DNA from: Mesorhizobium hawassense | Lineage (GTDB): Bacteria > Pseudomonadota > Alphaproteobacteria > Rhizobiales > Rhizobiaceae | Assembly: GCF_003289945.1 (NCBI RefSeq) | Contig: NZ_QMBP01000023.1 | Coordinates: 1 to 64,000, forward strand | Direction: 5' to 3' | DNA length: 64,000 bases | Shown: in pieces, positions 25,591 to 33,591 of the stretch | Layout of the letters: each line of letters begins with the position of its first letter | How positions within the stretch are numbered: the first letter of the stretch is position 1 | Position numbers and translations under genes: made by a program | The notes under the pieces: model-generated | The model's input: only the letters and a program-made list of their open reading frames with translations | What the model was told of the DNA's origin: nothing | Databases searched by the model: none

Positions 25591-26556
25591 CTAGTCCGCG
25601 CCTTCTTCAGGATCGATGGCCGACGTTTCATTGGCCACGACCTCGATTTCCTGGTTCTGGCCGGCGACGACCGTGAAATCCTTCTGGTAGATGCGGTCGC
25701 GGTTCTTGGCGATGATGGTGTACTGGCCTTCGGCCAGCACCATCGAGGCGAAAGCGCCGACCGCTTCCTTGATCGGATCGCCGCTCTCGTTGAGCAACGA
25801 CCAGGAGGTGTCGGCGATGGCCTCGCCGCCGGGCTCGCGCACCAGTTTCATCGTCATCTCGGCGGCGCGGTGCTCGACGGTCGCCTCCGTCAGCTTGCCG
25901 GCCTCGACGCGGATGTCGGAGCGGATGACGGCGTTGACCGCGCCATAGGTCGAGACGACATGGTAGGTGCCGGCGTTCAGGCGCACCACGGTGTTCGGCG
26001 CGACGTCGGGGGCGATCAGCGCGCGGTCGCCATTGGCCGCGGCCTCGCCTTCATAGATGGAGAATCGCAGCTTCTTCGACTGGATCGGCGCACCGCCCGA
26101 CGTCACCGCGTCGAGCTTCAAGCCGCCGGCATCGAGAACGAGGCTTTCGCGCTTGGCCTCCTTGCCGACGGTGATGCGCTTGGTGGCGCCGGCGCGTCCA
26201 TAGGAGGCATGGACGAGATAGCTGCCGGGGTCGAGCTGGAAAACGGCGGTGCCGCCATGGGCGGATGCCACCATCGGCAGCTTGCCGTCGCTGGCCGGTT
26301 GCGGCTTGAAGACCCGCCAGACGATGCCGCGGGTGATGTCCGTGCCCTTGTCGGTCAGTTGCGCGGACAGGGTGACGGCGCCGCCATTGCCGAGCGCCAG
26401 CGGTGCTCCGGTCTTCGGCGTCGCGTAGCTCGAAATACCTGGAAGTTTGATGTCGCCGACATCGTTGGCATTCTGGGCCAGGGCGAAGGAAACCGGCACC
26501 GCGAACAACGCAGCGACGAGTGCGACAACGAAAAGGCGCAGGGTCCCCTCAAACAT
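25591..26556 (-). CDS. Secreted protein with repeated beta-sandwich domains, function unknown
   Basis: A 321-residue protein with a signal peptide (1-27, ending SFALA). The rest is beta-rich with three recurring units, each ending in a pattern like GSYLVHASYGRAGATKRITV, GTYHVVSTYGAVNAVIRSDI and GQYTIIAKNRDRIYQKDFTV. This resembles carboxypeptidase-regulatory-like or Ig-like folds in periplasmic proteins. The C-terminus is acidic (DPEEGAD). It converges on the PlsC-like gene with 14 bases between stops. I do not recognise a named family. Confidence 0.7.
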   Translation of the reverse strand: MFEGTLRLFVVALVAALFAVPVSFALAQNANDVGDIKLPGISSYATPKTGAPLALGNGGAVTLSAQLTDKGTDITRGIVWRVFKPQPASDGKLPMVASAHGGTAVFQLDPGSYLVHASYGRAGATKRITVGKEAKRESLVLDAGGLKLDAVTSGGAPIQSKKLRFSIYEGEAAANGDRALIAPDVAPNTVVRLNAGTYHVVSTYGAVNAVIRSDIRVEAGKLTEATVEHRAAEMTMKLVREPGGEAIADTSWSLLNESGDPIKEAVGAFASMVLAEGQYTIIAKNRDRIYQKDFTVVAGQNQEIEVVANETSAIDPEEGAD

Positions 26557-26719
26557 GCCTTGCGTTGAAGCCCAAGGCGGTGGCAATTTCAAGGCCTAGG
26601 AGCGCGTTGCTGCCCACAGCGGCTTCTTATCCGGCGCAAAACGCCACCGCCCGAGCCGCCCGACCTCCCGATGGCGTGCTTCAGCTCAAAATCGAATGCT
26701 TTCCAGGAGACTTGCGCCC

Positions 26720-27304
26720 ATGGCGTCGCCGATCATCGACTTCCTGCTCACCCGTAATTCCGCGCCGATCCCCGACCTCAAGCAGCCGGCGCCGAGCGAT
26801 GCCGAGATCGCGACCATGATCGCGGCGGCCTCGCGCGTTCCCGACCACGGCCGGCTCGAGCCCTGGCGTTTCATCCTCTATCGCGGCGAGGCCCGCGTCG
26901 AGATCGGCAAGAGGCTGGCGGCACTTGCCGAGCAGCGCGAGGGGCCGCTGCCGGAAGGCCGGCGCAACCAGGAACTGGCGCGCTTCTCGCGCGCGCCTCT
27001 GGTGGTCGGCGTCGTGTCGGTGCCGAAGGAGAACCCAAAAATCCCGCAATGGGAGATGTTCCTGTCGGGCGGCATGGCGGCCATGAACCTGATGATCGCG
27101 GCCAACGCGCTGGGCTATGGCACCAATATGATCAGCAACTGGTATTCGGATGTTGCGGAGGGCAGGGCGATCCTGGGGCTTTCGCCGCAGGAGCGCGTCA
27201 TCGGCTTCGTCCATATCGGCTCGTATGAGGGGCCGGCGCCGGAACGGCCGCGGCCAGACCCGGCGAAGCTCTATGCCGATTACAACGGTCCCTGGGCCGG
27301 TTAG
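26720..27304 (+). CDS. Nitroreductase-family flavoprotein (YdjA-like)
   Basis: A 194-residue FMN-dependent nitroreductase. The N-terminal part with FLLTRNSAPI and AASRVPDHGRLEPWRFI binds FMN phosphate (Arg/Ser of the first loop), and MNLMIAANALGYGTNMIS plus the C-terminal GFVHIGSYEG complete the YdjA-type subgroup. Substrate unknown. The start at 26720 follows AGGAGA; an in-frame start at 26696 is less likely. Its stop overlaps the stop of the convergent tetR by four bases. Confidence 0.88.
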   Translation: MASPIIDFLLTRNSAPIPDLKQPAPSDAEIATMIAAASRVPDHGRLEPWRFILYRGEARVEIGKRLAALAEQREGPLPEGRRNQELARFSRAPLVVGVVSVPKENPKIPQWEMFLSGGMAAMNLMIAANALGYGTNMISNWYSDVAEGRAILGLSPQERVIGFVHIGSYEGPAPERPRPDPAKLYADYNGPWAG

Positions 27305-28041
27305 TCGCGTCCCGCGCGCTTGGGGGCCGCGGCGGTCTCGGCAGGATTATCGCGCCTCGCCGTCATGACGGCCCGCACGTAGCCTGGTTCGCCGATCCGG
27401 ATGCTGCCGTCGGGAAGCCCCAGAATGCGGTCGAGCGCGATCTCGTAGAGCCTGACGCGTTTCTCCAGGGTTTCGATGGCGATCTCCATATCGGCATCGC
27501 TGCCGCCGGCGAATGCCTTGGCGATGATGTCGTAGGTGGCTGTCCCGAACTGCATGACGATGTCGGCGACGCCTTCGGGGTCGAACGTCCGGAAGGTGCC
27601 ATCGTCGAGGCCTTGGCGGATGATCTGGACCAGCACCGGCGAGAAGGATTTGCTGGCAGCCAGGTTGATGCGATGGAAAAGCACCAGGTTTTCCGGGCGA
27701 AACAGCGTCTCGAACAGCGCCCACGCTTCCGGCGCGGTCTCGATCTTGGCCTGGCGCGACGTTGCCATCAGGGCGTTCAGGCGTCCGAGCGGATCGAGGT
27801 TCGGATCGTCGAGGATCTTCTGGACACCGGCCAGCGCCTGCCTGGCGAAACGCTCGGCCAATGCCTCCAGCAGGGCCTCCTTGGAGGCGAAGTAGTGATA
27901 GAAGGCTCCCTTTGAGACGCCGGCCGCCGCGATGACGTCGTTGAGGCTCGCCCTGTCGTAGCCATGCGTCAGGAACAGCGCCTGGGCGTGATCCAGCAGT
28001 TCTTCGCGCCTGAGTTCCGGATGCTTGATGATGCGGGGCAT
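27301..28041 (-). CDS. TetR-family transcriptional regulator
   Basis: A 246-residue TetR regulator: helix-turn-helix at about 8-55 (HAQALFLTHGYDRASLNDVI, GVSKGAFYHYFASKEALLEA) and an all-helical ligand domain after it. It is longer than the usual 200 residues because of a C-terminal tail rich in Ala/Arg. The divergent neighbour at 28180 is a membrane methyltransferase, and two tandem operator-like palindromes lie between them, so the regulator probably represses that gene and itself. Confidence 0.92.
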   Translation of the reverse strand: MPRIIKHPELRREELLDHAQALFLTHGYDRASLNDVIAAAGVSKGAFYHYFASKEALLEALAERFARQALAGVQKILDDPNLDPLGRLNALMATSRQAKIETAPEAWALFETLFRPENLVLFHRINLAASKSFSPVLVQIIRQGLDDGTFRTFDPEGVADIVMQFGTATYDIIAKAFAGGSDADMEIAIETLEKRVRLYEIALDRILGLPDGSIRIGEPGYVRAVMTARRDNPAETAAAPKRAGRD

Positions 28042-28104
28042 GGCGAAACCTTGTGCATATGGCGGCCGTTCTCGTCCAGAGCACATGGAGTGCCTTGATG
28101 AATA

Positions 28105-28135
28105 GACCGGCGGTCGGTATAATAGACCGATGGTC
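28105..28135. promoter_or_regulatory. Tandem TetR-type operators
   Basis: Two copies of AATAGACCG-x-x-GGTCGG spaced exactly 20 bases apart contain the palindromes GACCGGCGGTC (28105-28115) and GACCGATGGTC (28125-28135). They lie in the 138-base divergent gap between tetR and the ICMT-type gene. TATAAT at 28118-28123 falls between them, so bound repressor would cover a -10-like hexamer. Confidence 0.65.
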
Positions 28136-28179
28136 GGATTCGATCAAATCGCGGTGGGCGGTGCTCATGGAAGGTTGTC

Positions 28180-28854
28180 ATGATCTCGAGATTGGTTGTC
28201 CAGACATTCGTGTGGTTCGGCGTCATGGGAGCGGTGCTGTTCCTATCGGCAGGCACGCTGCACTGGACCGGAGCCTGGGTGTACATCGTCGTGATGGTCG
28301 GGCTGAGCCTCACCATGGGCGTGGCGCTCGCCCGGCGCGATCCTGGCCTGATGAACGAGCGCCTGCGCCCGCCGATCCAGAAGACCCAGACCGCTGCCGA
28401 CAAGATCCTGCTGAGCATATTGCTGCTCGGCATCTTCGGTTGGCTTGCCCTGATGGGGTTCGGTGTCCGTTTCGGCTGGCCGGCGGTTCCCGTCTGGGTG
28501 CAGGCGGTCGGCGCGCTCGTCCTGCTCGTCGGCATCTGGATCTGCTATCTGACGATGCTGGAGAACAGCTTTGCCGCGCCGGTCGTAAAGATTCAGAAGG
28601 AGCGAGATCAGCATGTGATCACCACCGGCCCTTACAGCTATGTCCGCCACCCGATGTATGCCGGCGCCATATTTTATTTCGCCGGCACGGCGCTGCTGCT
28701 CGGCTCATGGTGGGGGCTGGCGTCGGTGCTGTTTTTCATCGTGCTCCTGGCCATCCGCATTTCCATCGAGGAGAACACCCTGCGGACCGGGCTGCGCGGC
28801 TATGACGACTACGCAACCAATGTCCGCTACAGGCTGATCCCGCTGGTCTGGTAG
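28180..28854 (+). CDS. Isoprenylcysteine-carboxyl-methyltransferase-like membrane protein
   Basis: A 224-residue protein with about five membrane segments and the C-terminal ICMT/PEMT signature VITTGPYSYVRHPMYAGAI and EENTLRTGLRGYDDYATNVRYRLIP (SAM and active-site residues). Bacterial members methylate unknown substrates, possibly lipids or small molecules. The divergent tetR and operators imply induction by a compound recognised by the regulator. Confidence 0.82.
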   Translation: MISRLVVQTFVWFGVMGAVLFLSAGTLHWTGAWVYIVVMVGLSLTMGVALARRDPGLMNERLRPPIQKTQTAADKILLSILLLGIFGWLALMGFGVRFGWPAVPVWVQAVGALVLLVGIWICYLTMLENSFAAPVVKIQKERDQHVITTGPYSYVRHPMYAGAIFYFAGTALLLGSWWGLASVLFFIVLLAIRISIEENTLRTGLRGYDDYATNVRYRLIPLVW

Positions 28855-28858
28855 CAGG

Positions 28859-29740
28859 TCAGGCGGAAACGCCCGCAGCCTTGGCGCGGGCGAGCAGCCG
28901 TTCGGCGAGCCGCAGATGCGGCCGGTCATACATCTTACCGTCGATACCGACCACGCCGGGATTTCCCGCTGCCGCGAAGGCATCGACGATCGCCTGCGAT
29001 CGCGCGACGGCCTCGGCCGACGGCGTGAAGGCGGCGTTGATGACCGGCACCTGCGCCGGATGGATCGCCATCTTGCCGGTAAACCCGTCGCGCTCGGCCT
29101 CGCGGCATTCCTTCTCGAACGCTTCCATGTCACGAAAGTCCGGAAAGACGGTGTCGATCGCCGAGACCTCGGCTGCGCCGGCGGCCAGGATGGTCATGGT
29201 GCGGGCGAGGCGGAAGATGTCGATGTAGCGGCCGCTTTCGTCGCGCGCCGATCGCGCGCCGATCGCCGCCGACAGGTCCTCGGCGCCCCAGGTCAGGCCG
29301 GCAAGCCGCGCGCTCGCGCCGGCATAGCTCGCCGCCGCCAAGACGCCGGCCGCGGTTTCGGTGATGATCGGCAGGATTCTTATGGCGCCGTCCGGCAAGC
29401 CGTTCTCGGCTTCGCGGACGCGAAGCTTCGCCGCCAGTTGCTGGACATCCTGCCCGCCGTTCGACTTGGGCAGCATGATGCCGTCGGGCTTTACTGGAAC
29501 AAGTGCGTCGAGATCGTCGTCGGTCAGTCCGGTCGACAGGTCGTTGACCCGCACATAAACGGCGGAGCTCGCCTGCCGCCTTTGAGCGGCGATGAAACGC
29601 GCAGCCACTGCGCGCGCCGCAACCTTGTTGGCGGCGGCAACGGAATCCTCGAGATCGACGATGACCGCGTCGGCGCCGGCCGCGAAGCCTTTTTCCAGCT
29701 TTCGCTCGGAATCGCCGGGAACGAAGAGCAGCGAGCGCAT
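28859..29740 (-). CDS. HpcH/HpaI aldolase / CitE-like CoA-ester lyase
   Basis: A 293-residue TIM-barrel enzyme of the CitE/malyl-CoA-lyase type. LLFVPGDSERKLEKGFAAGA, the metal-binding VDLEDSVA, LPIITETAAGVLAA (Glu ligand) and GKMAIHPAQVPVINAAFTPS are all family marks. Members cleave or form (S)-malyl-, citramalyl- or related CoA esters. The start at 29740 overlaps the stop of the upstream maoC-like gene as TGATG, so translation is coupled and both act in one pathway, whose substrate is unknown. Confidence 0.88.
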   Translation of the reverse strand: MRSLLFVPGDSERKLEKGFAAGADAVIVDLEDSVAAANKVAARAVAARFIAAQRRQASSAVYVRVNDLSTGLTDDDLDALVPVKPDGIMLPKSNGGQDVQQLAAKLRVREAENGLPDGAIRILPIITETAAGVLAAASYAGASARLAGLTWGAEDLSAAIGARSARDESGRYIDIFRLARTMTILAAGAAEVSAIDTVFPDFRDMEAFEKECREAERDGFTGKMAIHPAQVPVINAAFTPSAEAVARSQAIVDAFAAAGNPGVVGIDGKMYDRPHLRLAERLLARAKAAGVSA

Positions 29741-30192
29741 CAGGCCGCCTTTTTCAGCATCATCGCCTGCCTGGTGCATTTGGCGACGAGAACGTCATTT
29801 TGATTGTAGGCGCGATGCTCGAACTCGACGATGCCGCGGTCGGGCTTCGACTTGGACTCGCGCATGGAGACGACCGTCGTCTCGACCCGGATGGTGTCGC
29901 CGTGGAAGACGGGGTGCGGAAACACCGTTTCCTTCATGCCCAGATTGGCGACCGTGGTGCCGACGGTGATGTCGTTCACCGAAATGCCGATCATCAGGCC
30001 GAGCGTGAACAGCGAATTCACCAGCGGCTTGCCCCATTCGGTTTTCGCGGCGAAGTCGAAATCGATGTGCAACGGCTGCGGGTTCAGCGTCATCACCGAA
30101 AACAGCATGTTGTCGCTTTCGGTCACGGTCTTGCGCAGCGTGTGGCGGAAGACATGGCCGACGACAAACTCTTCCAGATAAAGCCCGGCCAT
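29740..30192 (-). CDS. MaoC-family hot-dog-fold dehydratase
   Basis: A 150-residue single MaoC domain. NMLFSVMTLNPQPLHIDFDFA carries the hydratase-2 motif (Asp/His region) and GKPLVNSLFTLGLMIGIS and HPVFHGDTIRVETTVV follow. Such enzymes hydrate enoyl-CoA or related thioesters. It is too short to be a two-domain mesaconyl-CoA hydratase. The start at 30192 has a near-perfect GGAGGAGA site. It is first in a two-gene operon with the CoA lyase. Confidence 0.87.
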   Translation of the reverse strand: MAGLYLEEFVVGHVFRHTLRKTVTESDNMLFSVMTLNPQPLHIDFDFAAKTEWGKPLVNSLFTLGLMIGISVNDITVGTTVANLGMKETVFPHPVFHGDTIRVETTVVSMRESKSKPDRGIVEFEHRAYNQNDVLVAKCTRQAMMLKKAA

Positions 30193-30343
30193 GGTCGATC
30201 TCCTCCGATGTCCCTGCTTGATAGGCGTTGGTCGCGGCGCCATCAAGCCGGTTAAGAAACATGGTGAACCGTTCGTAAACCATTTCCGGCCTACCGTTCA
30301 CAACGGGGCCGGGGACATTCCGGCGAGGGCGTAGCTGATCGGC

Positions 30344-31465
30344 ATGGTTGTTTCGCACTTTCTAAAATGGATTGATACGGCAAGGGTTTCCGAGCGCGCC
30401 GCCGCCGCGAGCGCGCTGGCGCGTGCCTATATCAACTCCGATCTGCCGTTCGAGGATCGCTGCGCCGCCGAGGCGGCGCTGACGCTGCTTCTGGACGACG
30501 CTTCCTCCAAGGTGCGCCAGGCGCTCGCGGAAGCGCTGTCGATGAGCCATCACGCGCCACCTCAGGTGATCAGCGCCCTAGCCGCCGACCAGCCGGAAGT
30601 GGCGGCGCTGGTGCTGGCGCGTTCGCCGCTGCTTACCGATGCCGACTTGGTCGAGCGCGTCGCCTGCGGTCAGAAGGCGACGCAGGAGCTGATCGCCAAC
30701 CGCCCGGTCGTCTCCATGTCGCTGGCTGCGGCAATCGCCGAGATCGGCGAGCCGGAAGCCTGTGCCGCGCTGGTCCGCAACAGCGGCGCCGAGATTGCCT
30801 CGCTGAGCTTCCGCCGCATGGCCGAACGACATGGCAACCTGCCGCTGGTGCGCGAGGCGCTGGTCGCCGACCGGCGCCTGCCGGCCGACTGCCGGCACAT
30901 GCTGCTGGTCAAGCTCGGCGAGAGCCTGAAAGGTTCGCCACTGGTGCTGGCGATGATGGGCGCCGCGCGCGCCGACCGTGTGATGCGCGACGCCTGCGTG
31001 AAGGCCTCGGTGACGCTGATCGAGGGGACGCGCATGGAAGAGCATGCCGCGCTGATCGAGCATCTGAGGCTGCGCGGCGATCTCACGGCAAGCTTCATCA
31101 TCCGCACCATCGCGCATGGCAAGGTCGATTTCTTCGGCTCGACGCTGGTCGCGCTCGCCGGGCAGTCCGAGCAGCGGGTGAAGGCACTTCTCGCCGGCGG
31201 GCATGATGTGGCGCTGCAGGCGCTGTTCCGCAGCGCCGGACTCGCGCCGGGCACGCATGCCATCATCCTGCGTGCGCTCAAGATCTGGCGCGAGGTCGCC
31301 AATGGCCGGCGTGTCGCCGGCGTGCAGGAAGTGAGCTGGCTGATGTTGAAGGAACTCGGTGGCCAGTCGGCCGTGGGCGACCTTGCCGGGCTGGTGAAGT
31401 CGATCCATCTCGATGCGCTGCGCGAAAACGCGCGCGGGCATGCGCTGGCCATCGCTGCGGCTTGA
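30344..31465 (+). CDS. DUF2336 protein
   Basis: A 373-residue, almost wholly alpha-helical cytoplasmic protein. The N-terminal half has HEAT-like helical repeats (RCAAEAALTLLLDDASSKVR, VRQALAEALSMSHHAPPQVI), typical of DUF2336, a domain found across alphaproteobacteria with no assigned role. No catalytic motif is seen. It converges on the FUSC gene with 4 bases between stops. Confidence 0.8.
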   Translation: MVVSHFLKWIDTARVSERAAAASALARAYINSDLPFEDRCAAEAALTLLLDDASSKVRQALAEALSMSHHAPPQVISALAADQPEVAALVLARSPLLTDADLVERVACGQKATQELIANRPVVSMSLAAAIAEIGEPEACAALVRNSGAEIASLSFRRMAERHGNLPLVREALVADRRLPADCRHMLLVKLGESLKGSPLVLAMMGAARADRVMRDACVKASVTLIEGTRMEEHAALIEHLRLRGDLTASFIIRTIAHGKVDFFGSTLVALAGQSEQRVKALLAGGHDVALQALFRSAGLAPGTHAIILRALKIWREVANGRRVAGVQEVSWLMLKELGGQSAVGDLAGLVKSIHLDALRENARGHALAIAAA

Positions 31466-31469
31466 GGCA

Positions 31470-33551
31470 TCAGCCTCGGCTTCTCGCAAAGAAATCCGGA
31501 TAATCTTCCATCGCCGCGGCAATGATGCGCAGCGAGGCGGCGATCTGCAGCATTTCGAGCCGGTCGCTGCGCTCGGCGATGCTCGCCGCATATTGCCTGG
31601 CCACCGCGATGGTCGCGGTCTGCGGCTCGCCCGGTCGCCGGAACAGCAATTCGCGCGCCAGGCCGCGCAGGAAATTGCCGATCGACTCGACCGTTTCGTG
31701 CGGGATGGCGGAGTTCAGTTGGGCGTGGCGCAGCCGCAGCACCTCCAGCCCGACGGTGACGGCGGAGATGCTGCCGCCGAGGATGGGATCGCCCTTGCGG
31801 CCGGTCTGCTGCACCTGCGGCATCAACTGGTTGATGCGGTCATAGGCGAGGCTTTCGAAGGCCGAGCGCCGGGGAATGCGCTCATGCAGGCAAAGCCGCG
31901 CCAGGTCCTCGCGCATCGCCTGCGAGAGGCGCTCCACCGTGACCCACGGGTTGGCAGGCAGCACGACGATGAAGACGCCGATGGCAATCAGGATGCCGAC
32001 CAGGATCGAGGCCGATCCGGCGAAGAACGGTCCGGGATCGTAGATCATCTGCTGGTGCGGGCTGAGGAAGGCGAGGAAGTTGATGGCGAAAGCGGTGGCG
32101 ACGCCGACATGGCGCGGATTGGCCATGCCGAGCGCAGCCGGCATCAGTATCGGCACCACGAAGAGCGTGAACCAGCCGAAGCCGGGCAGCGCCGGCAGCG
32201 CGACCTGGCCGACGAGGAATGCAAAGGGCAGCGCGATCAGCGTGCCGGTGAAGAAGCCCCAGGCGGACTGCACGGGATCGGGGCGCGCCGCGAACAGGCT
32301 GGAGACGACGGCGACGAGGATGACGGTGCCGGCCGCCTCCGACCATTTGGTCGTCAGCCAGAAGATCGCCACCAGCAACGTTGCGAGCGCTGCGCGTACG
32401 GCATTGCGCCATGCGGCCTGGTAATCGCGGTGGACGACCAGCGCCGGCTGGCCCCGCTCGCGCGATTTGCGGGAAACGGGCGAGCAAAGCGCGTCCAGTC
32501 CGCGCATCACTTGCTTCAGCGCCTCGGCGAAATCGCCGGCAATGGTCAGGCGCGTGATGGTGCCGACCTTGTCTTCACCGGTAGCGTTGGGGCCGCCATC
32601 TTTGGGCAGGTCGGGTATTTCCTTGGCCTTGCCCGCGATCGCGTCGAGCCGGGCGACCCAAGGGCTGGTGTCATCGAGCGCGCCAGGTGTCGCCGCCAAC
32701 TCGCCGACCAAATTTTTCAGGTCCCGGCGCATCGGGATCAGCGCCGCATTTTTCGGTGCGCGATGGCTGTGCAGCGCGCGCGCCGCCGAGAGCGCCCACA
32801 GAAGCTGGCCGATCGTGCGCCGCACCGGATGAGCGCGGGTGGCGAAGCTCGGCGCCTCCAGTCGCGCATAGGTGCGCATTTCGGCGAGCGTCTGGGCGTC
32901 GATGATCAGCTTGCGCTGAAGCGCGGCAAGGCTTGCCGGCTCGCCGCCGGAGAAAGCGCCTGACGCATATTCGGCGAGGTCGAGAATGCTGCGCTTCAGC
33001 CTCGAAATGATGGCGTCGGCCGCGAGCTTCGGCAGGATCAGCCGGCTGGTGACGCCGGCGCAGACGATGCCGAGCACGATCTCGGCGCAACGCGCGACCG
33101 CAAGGTCGACCACGACATTCGAGTGTCCGAGGGCCGGCAGGCTGATGATCATTGCAGTATAGCCGGCAAGAGCGGCGCCATAGGCTTCGGGGTTGCGCAG
33201 CAATGACGAGACCAGCGTGCAGACGCCAATCCACAGCGCCAGCACCGTGACCAGGAGCCAGGGATTGACGCCGAACAGGGATGTAATGCCGATCGCGGCC
33301 AGGCCGCCGGCCAGCGTGCCGAGCAACCGGTAGAAGCCTTTCGCCAGCACCATGCCGGCCACCGGCTGGGCGACGATGAACACCGTCATCATCGCCCATT
33401 GCGGACGGTCGAGTTTCAGCGCGTAGGCGGCAAGCAGCGCGATCAGTCCGGCCGAAACCGTGCGCAGAGCGAAGATCCAGTCCGACCGGGTCGGCTGCGT
33501 CAGCCCGCTGAGCGGCGTCTCGACAAGCTCTTTCAGACGCGTCCAGGTCAC
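31470..33551 (-). CDS. FUSC-family inner-membrane transporter (aromatic-acid-exporter-like)
   Basis: A 693-residue membrane protein with two clusters of hydrophobic helices (about 25-185 and 390-545) separated by cytoplasmic segments, the FUSC/YccS/AaeB plan. PQWAMMTVFIVAQPVAGMVLAKGFYR in the first cluster is characteristic. Relatives export aromatic acids such as fusaric or p-hydroxybenzoic acid with a membrane-fusion partner, which is not visible here. The start is a GTG at 33551 with GGAGACGA just upstream. Confidence 0.87.
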   Translation of the reverse strand: MTWTRLKELVETPLSGLTQPTRSDWIFALRTVSAGLIALLAAYALKLDRPQWAMMTVFIVAQPVAGMVLAKGFYRLLGTLAGGLAAIGITSLFGVNPWLLVTVLALWIGVCTLVSSLLRNPEAYGAALAGYTAMIISLPALGHSNVVVDLAVARCAEIVLGIVCAGVTSRLILPKLAADAIISRLKRSILDLAEYASGAFSGGEPASLAALQRKLIIDAQTLAEMRTYARLEAPSFATRAHPVRRTIGQLLWALSAARALHSHRAPKNAALIPMRRDLKNLVGELAATPGALDDTSPWVARLDAIAGKAKEIPDLPKDGGPNATGEDKVGTITRLTIAGDFAEALKQVMRGLDALCSPVSRKSRERGQPALVVHRDYQAAWRNAVRAALATLLVAIFWLTTKWSEAAGTVILVAVVSSLFAARPDPVQSAWGFFTGTLIALPFAFLVGQVALPALPGFGWFTLFVVPILMPAALGMANPRHVGVATAFAINFLAFLSPHQQMIYDPGPFFAGSASILVGILIAIGVFIVVLPANPWVTVERLSQAMREDLARLCLHERIPRRSAFESLAYDRINQLMPQVQQTGRKGDPILGGSISAVTVGLEVLRLRHAQLNSAIPHETVESIGNFLRGLARELLFRRPGEPQTATIAVARQYAASIAERSDRLEMLQIAASLRIIAAAMEDYPDFFARSRG

Positions 33552-33591
33552 ACTCGTCTCCGTGCAGGAGTCTTTATGGACCAGTCCGCGA

